Shown in pieces: positions 34,296 to 42,480 of a stretch of DNA of 64,000 nucleotides (position 1 is its first letter; the number at the start of each line of letters is the position of its first letter). The stretch is taken from NCBI RefSeq assembly GCF_014303395.1, contig NZ_CP060298.1, forward strand, positions 3,739,001 to 3,803,000, read 5' to 3'. The position numbers and the translations under genes were made by a program. This DNA comes from Nakamurella sp. PAMC28650 (GTDB taxonomy: Bacteria > Actinomycetota > Actinomycetes > Mycobacteriales > Nakamurellaceae). The notes beneath the pieces were generated by a model. The model did no database searches. It was not told where the DNA came from and saw nothing but the letters and a program-made list of their open reading frames with translations.

Positions 34296-35519
34296 ATGGA
34301 AGCCGTGCCCGCTCCAGCGCCTCGCGCGTCCTTCGTCCGGTTCTGGGTGGCTGCGACGGTCAGTTCCTTTGGTTCGGCCGTGACAGCAGTGGCAATGCCG
34401 GTGCTGGTGGTCCAGTTGCTCGGCGCGACACCACTGGAGGTCGGTGTGGTGAACGCTGCCCAGTTTGTGCCGTATGCGCTCCTCGGGCTATTTGCCGGCG
34501 CGTATACCGATCGGTGGCGGCGTAAACCCTTGTTGGTGTGGGCCGGTGTCGGACGGGCACTGTCGCTGGGCGCCATACCGATCTTGTGGGGAATGGGGTT
34601 GCTGCGAATCTGGATGCTGGTCATCGTCCTGTTGTCATTCGGCGCATTTTCCGTTTTCGGGTTCGCCGCGATGCAGTCGCTGCTTCCTCGCCTGGTGCCT
34701 CGGACGAGACTGGTGACGGCCAATGCGCGGCTCGACCAGACGGATGCCGCCGCGCAGACCCTCGGACCAGCGATCGGCGGCGGGCTGGTCGGGCTCCTGG
34801 GAGCACCGGTGGCGGTTGCCATCGACGCGATCAGCTACCTCCTGGACGCAGCGATGTGCGCGAGCATTCGGGTTGACGAACCCCGACCTGCTGCCCGGAA
34901 CCGCAATCTTCGCGCCGAGATCCGTGAAGGTCTGCAGTGGACGTATCGTCATCGCACGTTGGGTCCATTGGCGGCGTCGACGCACATCTGGTTCCTGGCC
35001 AACGGTGCCGCGATGACAGTGCTCTCCCTCCTTGCGCTGCGATCCCTCGGGTTCACCGCCTTCACGTTCGGACTGCTGCTGGCGGTCTTCGGCATCGCCG
35101 GCCTGTTCGGGGCGTCGATCGCGCCGCGGGTCGGCGTCCGGCTCGGATCGGGACGTGTGGTCATCGTCGCGCGCCTGGCGTACCCGATCGTCTGGCTTCT
35201 CGTGGCCATCGCTCCCGCCACCGTTGTCGGTGAGGTCCTGCTGTTCGTTGCACTTTCTCTGCAGGGTATTGCGGCCGGCGTGGAGAACTCGAACGAGATG
35301 GGCTACTGGCAGGCACGCACACCTGACGAACTGCTCGGTCGGGTGAACGCCACCCGACGCGCGGCCAATCGAACGGCGGGCGCGCTCGGAGCGCTCCTTG
35401 CCGGCCTCTTCGTCGGCCTGATCGGTGATCAGGCAACGCTCGTCGGCGTGACCATCGTTTTCGCTCTCGCCGCGCTCATCGCGGCGCGATCACCGCTGAA
35501 GGAAAGGGCTCAACAATGA
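34296..35519 (+). CDS. MFS transporter
   Basis: A 407-residue MFS protein with about twelve hydrophobic segments, of the MFS_3/enterobactin-exporter-like group: FWVAATVSSFGSAVTAVAMP at the start, GLFAGAYTDRWRRKPLLVW (motif A) after helix 2, and RVNATRRAANRTAGALGALL in the C-terminal half. Probably a drug or metabolite exporter. The ATG at 34296 is chosen because the N-terminus of the family begins there. Confidence 0.9.
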   Translation: MEAVPAPAPRASFVRFWVAATVSSFGSAVTAVAMPVLVVQLLGATPLEVGVVNAAQFVPYALLGLFAGAYTDRWRRKPLLVWAGVGRALSLGAIPILWGMGLLRIWMLVIVLLSFGAFSVFGFAAMQSLLPRLVPRTRLVTANARLDQTDAAAQTLGPAIGGGLVGLLGAPVAVAIDAISYLLDAAMCASIRVDEPRPAARNRNLRAEIREGLQWTYRHRTLGPLAASTHIWFLANGAAMTVLSLLALRSLGFTAFTFGLLLAVFGIAGLFGASIAPRVGVRLGSGRVVIVARLAYPIVWLLVAIAPATVVGEVLLFVALSLQGIAAGVENSNEMGYWQARTPDELLGRVNATRRAANRTAGALGALLAGLFVGLIGDQATLVGVTIVFALAALIAARSPLKERAQQ

Positions 35520-35648
35520 TCGACCCGCGACCTCCGGGATTGGGACGCTCCGCACCAGGCCGAGGAATGCGCGTCAGGCGATGGTTGAAGGGTCGATGCC
35601 GCCGGATTGCACTGGCGCGCCGGTGAGGTCATCGATGAGGATGGGTCG

Positions 35649-36296
35649 ATGAGCGATGCGATCAAACAGCGGGCTGGGCCGGCGGGAATAGTGGACACGC
35701 GGGACGACCGTGGACCATTTCGGAGCAAGCCCGAGCTCAAGGGCGAGGTCGTCCTCCTGCGTCCGTTCACCGAGAGTGACATTGCAGCGATGGGCGCTGT
35801 TCTCGCTGACCCTGACGTTCGGCGTCTCACCGGCTCGGTGCACACGACCGCCGCAGCCTCGAACGCATGCACAGAGCTCGACAAGCTCACGCTCGCCTGG
35901 TATCTCGGTCTTGCCGCTCGTCCCGAACGGCTTGATCTCGCGATCATCGACCTCGCCTCGGGACGCTGTGTCGGCGAGGTGGTACTGAACCATCTGGATG
36001 CCGGCAACGACTCCTGCAACTTCCGGATCCTCATCGGGCCGCAGGGCCGCAACCGCGGGCTCGGTTCCGAAGCGGTGCAACTGATCACCGATCACGCATT
36101 CCGCACCACCGCTCTGTGGCGCATCAGCCTCGAGGTCTACTCGTTCAACCCCAGAGCCCGGCGGGTCTACGAGCGGGCGGGGTTCCAGGCGGAGGGAGTG
36201 CTGCGAGGTGCGCTGCGCTTCGACGACGGCCGGGTCGACGCTGTCGTGATGTCGCTGCTACGCACCGACTGGGAGGGGAAGCTTCGGGACGCGTAG
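35649..36296 (+). CDS. GNAT family N-acetyltransferase (RimJ-like)
   Basis: A 215-residue GNAT protein of the RimJ/RimL type. VVLRLRP-like opening LKGEVVLLRPFTESD, acetyl-CoA binding QGRNRGLGSEAVQLI (R/QxxGxG/A) and the late YSFNPRARRVYERAGFQAEGVLR, all typical. GAGG upstream of the ATG at 35649 is the ribosome binding site. It may acetylate a protein N-terminus or small amine; substrate unknown. Confidence 0.88.
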   Translation: MSDAIKQRAGPAGIVDTRDDRGPFRSKPELKGEVVLLRPFTESDIAAMGAVLADPDVRRLTGSVHTTAAASNACTELDKLTLAWYLGLAARPERLDLAIIDLASGRCVGEVVLNHLDAGNDSCNFRILIGPQGRNRGLGSEAVQLITDHAFRTTALWRISLEVYSFNPRARRVYERAGFQAEGVLRGALRFDDGRVDAVVMSLLRTDWEGKLRDA

Positions 36297-36347
36297 GGCC
36301 GGACCGGACCGTCCGAGGGCAGCGGCTCGATTCACCGCTGGGCCTGC

Positions 36348-36429
36348 GGCATGGATCAACTTCACTATTTTGGGACCGGAGTGACAGGAGTCGTCAATTT
36401 CGTCCATGCCTGCGAAGTTGATCCACGCC
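36348..36429. repeat. inverted repeat, 18-bp arms
   Basis: Left arm GGCATGGATCAACTTCAC (36348-36365), right arm GCGAAGTTGATCCACGCC (36412-36429); 16 of 18 positions pair, with a perfect 12-bp core TGGATCAACTTC. The 46-nt spacer is relatively A/T rich. It lies between the GNAT and GGDEF genes. It could be a REP-like or small transposon remnant, or an RNA hairpin. Confidence 0.7.
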
Positions 36430-36573
36430 GGGGCGGGCAGCGGGCCACGCCGGGTCGGGCACGGAGCCACACCTGGCCCAGCCGGGGGCCGAGTACGCCG
36501 AGCGTCGATCCGTCGTGCCAGAGTGCACTGCGGCGACATCGATCCCGGTTGCGCGCGGTGGATCCGCAAACGG

Positions 36574-38082
36574 GTGTTGCTCAGTAGACTCGGAGTCCAA
36601 GGACGGCGGAGGGAGCGGGTCATCGAAGAGCCGACTCGCGCGCCCAGGTCCGATCCGCGGGACCTCTACGAGGTCATCACGACGATCCACGCGCAGCACG
36701 ACCTGGCCGCCACCATGCAGGCGGTCGCCGACGCGGTCGTGCGGGCCGTCGGATTCGGGGTGGCCGTGGTGAGCGTCGTCCGGCCGGACGGCAGCTTCAC
36801 CACCATCGCCGTCGCCGGCAGCGACCATGCACGGCACGAACTGCTCGGGCACAGTCGTCCTGCGTCCGTCTACGAGAACGAATTCGCCGTGGCCGACTGC
36901 TGGGGCGCGCTCCGCTTCGTCCCCCACGAGCGCGCGCCGGACGACCTGGCCATGGGATGGGTCCCCGACATCGCGATCTCCTCGGAGCGCAACGCCTGGC
37001 ATCCGCTCGACGCGTTGTTCGCACCGCTGCGCTCCTCCGCAGGCGACCTCATCGGCGTCATCTCCGTCGACATGCCGGCGGACGGTCTCCGACCGGCCGA
37101 GGAGCAGCGCGGTCTGCTGGAGATGCTGGGGGTCGAGGCCGGCATCGCACTGGACAACGCGCTGCTCACCGAGCGGCTGCGTGCCGGCGAGGAGGTGTTT
37201 CGTCAGGCCTTCGACGGCACCGGGGGCGGGATGGCACTGATCGGCGTCGTCGGTGGTGAGGAAGGTGCCTTCACGCGGGTGAATCCGGCGTTCTGCCGCA
37301 TCGTCGGGTACACCGCCGACCAGCTGCTGAAGATGACACCCGAGGTCCTCACCCATGCTGAGGACCGCGGGCTCGACCGGGATCTCGTCGCCGACCTGAT
37401 CGCCGGCGAGTCCACCGTCTACCGGCGCGAGAAGCGCTATCTGCACCAGAACGGAACGACGGTGTGGGTCACCGTGACCGCTACCATCGCCCGCCGTGAT
37501 GACGGATCCCCGTTGTGCGCGGTGAGCCAGATCGAGGACATCTCCGCCCGGCGGAGCCAGCTCGAACAACTCCATCACCAGGCCAGCCACGATCCGCTGA
37601 CCAATCTCCCCCACCGAACGGTGATCTTCGAGCGGCTCGAGGAGTCGATCGACACCGCCCGCAGAACGGGCCGTCCGGGGGCGGTGCTGTTCCTGGATCT
37701 CAATGATTTCAAGCAGGTCAACGATCTGCACGGACACCCGATCGGTGACCAGGTGCTGATCATGCTGGCCGGCCGCATCCGTTCGTCGGTACGGGAGGCC
37801 GATCTGGTCGGGCGCCTGGGCGGGGACGAATTCGTGGTGATCGCAGATGATCTCGACGACGACGGGGGTCAGTTGCTGGCCGGCCGGATCGAGGCCGCAG
37901 TCTCCGCGCCCATCACCAACAAGGGTGTCGCCGTCACCGTGACGGTCAGCGTCGGGGTCACCGCCGTCGGCACCCAGGGCGGCGACGCGACGCAGATCAT
38001 GCAGGACGCAGACCAGGCGATGTATCGCAGCAAGGTCCGCAGCCGCCGGCTGCCCGAGGGCGGTAGGCTCGCCCAGGGCTGA
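36574..38082 (+). CDS. GAF-PAS-GGDEF diguanylate cyclase
   Basis: A soluble signalling protein. Residues about 20-190 form a GAF domain (LAATMQAVADAVVRAVGFGV), then a PAS domain (EEVFRQAFDGTGGGMALIGV, SQIEDISARR), then a GGDEF domain (HDPLTNLPHR, LGGDEFVVIADD). The READLVGRLGGDEF context keeps the RxxD inhibitory site, so it should be an active, product-inhibited cyclase. Start unclear: a GTG at 36574 lacks a ribosome binding site, while GGAGGGAG at 36608-36615 precedes ATC GAA at 36622. The frame is open upstream to 36406, but that part crosses the inverted repeat. Confidence 0.88.
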   Translation: MLLSRLGVQGRRRERVIEEPTRAPRSDPRDLYEVITTIHAQHDLAATMQAVADAVVRAVGFGVAVVSVVRPDGSFTTIAVAGSDHARHELLGHSRPASVYENEFAVADCWGALRFVPHERAPDDLAMGWVPDIAISSERNAWHPLDALFAPLRSSAGDLIGVISVDMPADGLRPAEEQRGLLEMLGVEAGIALDNALLTERLRAGEEVFRQAFDGTGGGMALIGVVGGEEGAFTRVNPAFCRIVGYTADQLLKMTPEVLTHAEDRGLDRDLVADLIAGESTVYRREKRYLHQNGTTVWVTVTATIARRDDGSPLCAVSQIEDISARRSQLEQLHHQASHDPLTNLPHRTVIFERLEESIDTARRTGRPGAVLFLDLNDFKQVNDLHGHPIGDQVLIMLAGRIRSSVREADLVGRLGGDEFVVIADDLDDDGGQLLAGRIEAAVSAPITNKGVAVTVTVSVGVTAVGTQGGDATQIMQDADQAMYRSKVRSRRLPEGGRLAQG

Positions 38083-38162
38083 AGCGGTCCCGGCCGCTCG
38101 GTGGCCGAACGGCAGGTAAAGCCGAGGCAAAGAATCTGCTGGTTCTCGGGCATGATTGTTCG

Positions 38163-38687
38163 ATGACCGATCAGCCCAGCAACGCCGTCGAGCACCGGAC
38201 CGAAAGCGCGCCGCACAGCCGTCCACGCCACCTGGTCTGGGGTGATCGACTCCTGGAGGGTGCAGAAACCCTGATCTACCTCGGCATCGCCCTTTTCCTG
38301 ACGGTGACGGCCGCATCGCTCGTGGTGGTCGCCGGTCGCGAGGTCGGATCGCTGTTCGGTGATGGCGCGACCAACGGCGACGCGGCCGTGAAGGTGCTGG
38401 ACATCCTGCTGCTGATCTTCATCGTCGTCGAGTTGCTGTTCGCCGTCCGGACCACGGTCGTCCGACGTGAACTGCTTGCCGAGCCATTTCTGCTGGTGGG
38501 CATCATCGCGTCGATCAAGGAGATCGTCGTGCTGTCGGTCAAGGCAGCCGACGAGGTGGGCCGCGGTGGCCCGTTCGACGACTCGATCCGGGAGATCTCG
38601 GTCCTGGGCGGCCTGGTGCTCGTGTTGGGCCTGACTGCCTACCTGCTGCGGCGCAAGGAGCGGGAGCCTGACGAGGGCCGGGGCTGA
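38163..38687 (+). CDS. PsiE-like (phosphate-starvation-inducible) membrane protein
   Basis: A 174-residue membrane protein with four predicted helices: around residues 36-58, 75-95, 105-125 and 143-163. LLEGAETLIYLGIALFLTV and LIFIVVELLFAVRTTVVRRE with EPFLLVGIIASIKEIVVLS match the PsiE family, whose function is unknown. ATG at 38163 lies 80 bp after the GGDEF gene. No Pho box was recognised. Confidence 0.8.
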   Translation: MTDQPSNAVEHRTESAPHSRPRHLVWGDRLLEGAETLIYLGIALFLTVTAASLVVVAGREVGSLFGDGATNGDAAVKVLDILLLIFIVVELLFAVRTTVVRRELLAEPFLLVGIIASIKEIVVLSVKAADEVGRGGPFDDSIREISVLGGLVLVLGLTAYLLRRKEREPDEGRG

Positions 38688-38948
38688 ATCCCTGTCGTCG
38701 CGGCACCGGCCGCCGGGCGACCGGATCAGACGATCAGCAGCAATCGCCCCCGGCGTCCAGGTAAACAGTGAGCAAATTGTTCATCTGTATTCCTGGATCT
38801 CGTCATCTTTTGCGCTACTAATGGTTCCCGGAGACCGCCACGCTCGTGACCGGACCCCTCGTCGGCCCACACCGTTACTTCGATTCGTACCGTCTTCCCC
38901 CTTGGGGCACAGCCCCTGGAGGGCACAGCCACTGGAGGGCACAGCCAG

Positions 38949-41363
38949 ATGAGTCGTTCTCGAACCCGACCGTCCACCCTGAGGATCGGGCTGGTGACAT
39001 CGCTGATCGCTGCGGCCGCTCTGGTGGGTCCCGTCGCCGCAGATGCCGTTCCGTCGGTCAGCCTGGTGATCGACGAGGTGTACGGCGGTGGCGGCAATTC
39101 CGGGTCCGAGTACACCAACGACTTCATCGAGCTGCAGAACCGGGGTACGGCCCCGGTCACCCTCGACGGCTTGTCGCTGCAGTACACCTCGGCGGCCGGT
39201 ACGGCCACGTGGCAGGTCACCCCATTGACCGGTTCGGTGGCCCCCGGTGCCTACTTCGTGGTCGCCGAGGGCAAGGGCGTCGGCGGGACGACGCCGGTTC
39301 CGTCCCAGCTGACCGGCACCATCGCGATGAGTGCCACATCCGGGACGATCGCCCTCGTCGACAACACCACGGCGCTCGGTTGCCACGACTCGGCCGCCTG
39401 CGGGGCCGCGACCGTGGATCTTGTCGGATACGGGACCGCGGTGATCAACGAGAACGCCCCCGCCGTCGGCCTGGACAACTCGCACTCGGCCGGTCGGCTC
39501 TCTGCTGCTGATACCGACTCCAACGCAGAGGATTTCATCGCTCAGGAGCCGACACCCGGCCTTCCGACGCCGGTGGTCGCCCCGCCCCCGCCGGTCGAGC
39601 CGGGCGACACCAGGATCCACGACATCCAGGGCACGTCGTTCGTCTCGCCGCTCGACGGCCGGGTTGTCACCGGGGTCCCGGGCATCGTCACCGCGGTGCG
39701 TACCGCCGGCAGCAGCCGTGGCTACTTCGTCCAGGATCCCCGGCCCGACGCCGACCCGGCCACCAGCGAAGGTGTCTTCGTCTTCGCCAGTGTGCCGACG
39801 GTGACGGTCGGCGACGCGGTGTTGTTCTCCGGGAAGGTCCAGGACTACTACGCCGACGGCGCGCCGGCGAAGGCACGGACGCTGTCGGTCACCGAGATCA
39901 CCAACTCCACCGTTTTCGTGGTCAGCCACGACAATGCGCTGCCCGCACCCGAGGTGATCACCCCGACCACCGTCCCGGAGCTGTACGCGCCGAGCCTCGG
40001 TGGCGGCAACATCGAGGCCAATCCCATCACCCCGGTTCGCTCGGCCCTGGATTTCTGGGAGTCCAGGGAGGGGATGCGCGTCGAGGTGGACGACGCACGG
40101 GTGGTCGGCCCGACCGATTCCTACGGCGAGCAGTACGTGACCACCAAACCGAGCCAGAAGACGAGCTACCGCGGCGGCACCCTGCTGGCCTCGGAGAACG
40201 CGACGCCGTCGGGCCGGCTGGAAATCGCGCCGGTGATCGCCAACCCCGGCGTCAGTGTGGGAGACGTCTACACCGGTGCCATCATCGGACCGGTCGACTA
40301 CTCGCAGTTCGGCGGCTATCTCGTCGCGGCGACCCAGCTCGGCGCGGTGGCCCGTGGCAAAATCGCGCCCGTGGTGGCCACCACACCGGGCGCCCGTCAG
40401 CTGTCCATCGCCACCTACAACGTGGAGAACCTGGCCCCCACCGATGGGCAGAGCAAATTCGATGCGCTGGCCAAGGGCATCGTGCTCAACCTCCAGGCGC
40501 CGGACATCGTGGCGGTGGAAGAGGTCCAGGACAACAGCGGTGCGACCGACAACGCTGTCGTCGCAGCGGATGTGACGATCAAGAAGCTGACCGACGCCAT
40601 CGTGGCAGCCGGCGGACCGCAGTACCACTCGCGCGAGATCGACCCGACGAACGACAAGGACGGCGGCCAGCCGGGCGGCAACATACGCAACGTGTTCCTG
40701 TTCGACCCCGCCAGGGTCAGTTTCGTCGACGCGGGTTCCTCGACGGCCGATCGGACGGTCACCGGGACCGCGGTGACCGGCTCGTTCCTGCGACCCGGCC
40801 TGACCCTGTCACCCGGCCGGATCGACCCGGGCAACACGGCCTGGACCTCCAGCCGCAAACCTCTGGTCGGCGAGTTCCGGTTCCGCGGCCTACCGGTGTT
40901 CGTCGTGGCCAACCACTTCAACTCCAAAGGCGGGGACGGCAACGCCGACGGCCGCTTCCAGTACCCGACGCGCAGCTCCGAGGTCCAGCGACAGCAGCAG
41001 GCCACCCTGGTCCACCAATTCGTGCAACAAATCCTGCGCCGCAATCCCCTGGCCCAGACCGTCGTGCTCGGGGACCTGAACGACTACCAGTTCAGCCCGG
41101 CTCTGCAGGTCCTGCGGACCGGAACCGCGGATGGCTCCGGCCGGCCGGTGCTGGTCGACCTGATTGCGACGCTGCCGGCCGATCAGCAGTACACGTACGT
41201 CTACCAGGGCATCTCGCAGATCCTGGATCACATCCTGGTGACGCCCGGGACCTACCTCACCGGCTCGGTCGACTACCAGGTGATCCACATCAACAGCGAA
41301 TTCGCGAACCAGACGAGCGATCACGACCCGCAGGTGGTGCGGCTGTTCGGGTCCTATCGCTGA
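38949..41363 (+). CDS. secreted LTD-domain endonuclease/exonuclease/phosphatase (ExeM/NucH-like)
   Basis: An exported nuclease of 804 residues. Signal peptide (LVTSLIAAAALVGP), then a lamin-tail domain (VIDEVYGGGGNSGSEYTNDFIEL, residues 40-180), an OB-like middle part (GVPGIVTAVR) and a C-terminal EEP nuclease domain: IATYNVENLAP, VAVEEVQD, VVANHFNSKGGDG, VLGDLNDYQFS and SDHDPQVVR hold the metal and catalytic residues. Probably degrades extracellular DNA. No C-terminal sortase signal is seen. Confidence 0.93.
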   Translation: MSRSRTRPSTLRIGLVTSLIAAAALVGPVAADAVPSVSLVIDEVYGGGGNSGSEYTNDFIELQNRGTAPVTLDGLSLQYTSAAGTATWQVTPLTGSVAPGAYFVVAEGKGVGGTTPVPSQLTGTIAMSATSGTIALVDNTTALGCHDSAACGAATVDLVGYGTAVINENAPAVGLDNSHSAGRLSAADTDSNAEDFIAQEPTPGLPTPVVAPPPPVEPGDTRIHDIQGTSFVSPLDGRVVTGVPGIVTAVRTAGSSRGYFVQDPRPDADPATSEGVFVFASVPTVTVGDAVLFSGKVQDYYADGAPAKARTLSVTEITNSTVFVVSHDNALPAPEVITPTTVPELYAPSLGGGNIEANPITPVRSALDFWESREGMRVEVDDARVVGPTDSYGEQYVTTKPSQKTSYRGGTLLASENATPSGRLEIAPVIANPGVSVGDVYTGAIIGPVDYSQFGGYLVAATQLGAVARGKIAPVVATTPGARQLSIATYNVENLAPTDGQSKFDALAKGIVLNLQAPDIVAVEEVQDNSGATDNAVVAADVTIKKLTDAIVAAGGPQYHSREIDPTNDKDGGQPGGNIRNVFLFDPARVSFVDAGSSTADRTVTGTAVTGSFLRPGLTLSPGRIDPGNTAWTSSRKPLVGEFRFRGLPVFVVANHFNSKGGDGNADGRFQYPTRSSEVQRQQQATLVHQFVQQILRRNPLAQTVVLGDLNDYQFSPALQVLRTGTADGSGRPVLVDLIATLPADQQYTYVYQGISQILDHILVTPGTYLTGSVDYQVIHINSEFANQTSDHDPQVVRLFGSYR

Positions 41364-41408
41364 GGCGACCGGTTCAGCGCCTTCGACCGGCGACCCGTGC
41401 CGGCCGGT

Positions 41409-42347
41409 TCACCGGGCGAACGGCACCGGTCGGTCCCGCAGACCGAGCAGTGATCCGATCAGCTGACGCGACCCGTTCGTCTGCACCACGCAGCGGGCGA
41501 AGCCCGTCTCGTCCCCGGTGACGAGACCCGGGGCCTGGGTGCCGTCACTGGCCCGATGCACTGCCACCACCGCATCGATCAGCCGGCCGCCCGCCGTCGG
41601 GTCGGACATCTGCGTGTAGGAGCGGGCCAGCTCGCGGCATCGGGCCCGGAGGCCGGCCAGGGTGGTCGACGGGTGGTCGGTCAAGAGCATCGCCATGCTC
41701 TCCACCGGATGAGGCTGCCGGCAGTCAAGGGGTCGCTGGAGGAAGAAGTCCGTCAAACTGAGGCAGGTCGCCGCTTCCGCTACCCGGGCCGGGAGGAGAT
41801 CCGCGCTGTCGCTCGTCGACAGGGCGCCGACGTAGGGGGTGGCCTTCCCGTCGGAACCTTCTGCCTGGGCGACGCAGACCACCCAGGACTGCCCCGTCCT
41901 GCGCTGGAGGCCGCTCGGACCACCGATCACGGTGGAGAAGGCGATCGCCGGGCTCCACGCTCCCGCCGGTCGCGCCCCATGGAGATAGCCGGCCAGAGCG
42001 GCGCTGCAGAGGTGTCGATTCGGGTCGTCGTAGCTGATCACGCCGTCGTCATCCGCCACTTCGACGGGCCCGGTGGACAGGCCGCCGGCGATCACCGCGA
42101 CGACATCACCGAAACGACGCCCGGCGCAGGGCGCGGTGGTCAAGGTGCCGTACAGCGGTGCGCCGGTCTTGTCGACGGTCTCGGGCCCGGCGGGCCGCTG
42201 CAGCAGGCAGTCCCCGACCCGGGGCGGCCCGGGGATCGAGCCGATCACGGCTGTCCCGCCCACCGCCCGGCCGCCTATCGCGGGTGCGACGGCCACCGCG
42301 AACATCACGGCCGCGAGGATCACCAGCCCGCTCCAGCGCCGTTCCAC
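41409..42347 (-). CDS. exported or membrane-anchored Cys-rich protein, septum-formation-like
   Basis: About 312 residues. An N-terminal hydrophobic helix (WSGLVILAAVMFAVAV) is followed by an extracytoplasmic region containing PPRVGDCLLQ and CRQPHPVESMAML, distantly like the GDC and CxxPHxxE motifs of the Septum_form domain. Seven or so cysteines probably pair. The gene at 61251-62210 is a paralogue with matching layout. The start is uncertain: I take the GTG at 42347, since further upstream the frame runs through the 17-bp repeats. Confidence 0.7.
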   Translation of the reverse strand: MERRWSGLVILAAVMFAVAVAPAIGGRAVGGTAVIGSIPGPPRVGDCLLQRPAGPETVDKTGAPLYGTLTTAPCAGRRFGDVVAVIAGGLSTGPVEVADDDGVISYDDPNRHLCSAALAGYLHGARPAGAWSPAIAFSTVIGGPSGLQRRTGQSWVVCVAQAEGSDGKATPYVGALSTSDSADLLPARVAEAATCLSLTDFFLQRPLDCRQPHPVESMAMLLTDHPSTTLAGLRARCRELARSYTQMSDPTAGGRLIDAVVAVHRASDGTQAPGLVTGDETGFARCVVQTNGSRQLIGSLLGLRDRPVPFAR

Positions 42348-42393
42348 CTGCCCGAAGGTACGCCGATGCGCCCTCAGGTCGGCCCCGGTCTGC

Positions 42394-42478
42394 GCCACCT
42401 GACATCGTGCGCCACCTGACATCGGCCGCCACCTGACATCGTGCGCCACCTGACATCGGCCGCCACCTAACATCGGCA
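42394..42478. repeat. five tandem 17-bp repeats in a divergent promoter region
   Basis: Unit GCCACCTGACATCGTGC starts at 42394, 42411, 42428, 42445 and 42462. Positions 1-14 are constant except a G-to-A change in copy 5 (CTAACAT); the last three bases alternate TGC/GCC, so there is also a 34-bp superperiod. It separates two divergent genes, ending 2 bp before the acyltransferase GTG. Likely a repeated binding site, possibly including the -10 element TAACAT of the right-hand gene. Confidence 0.9.
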
Positions 42479-42480
42479 GG

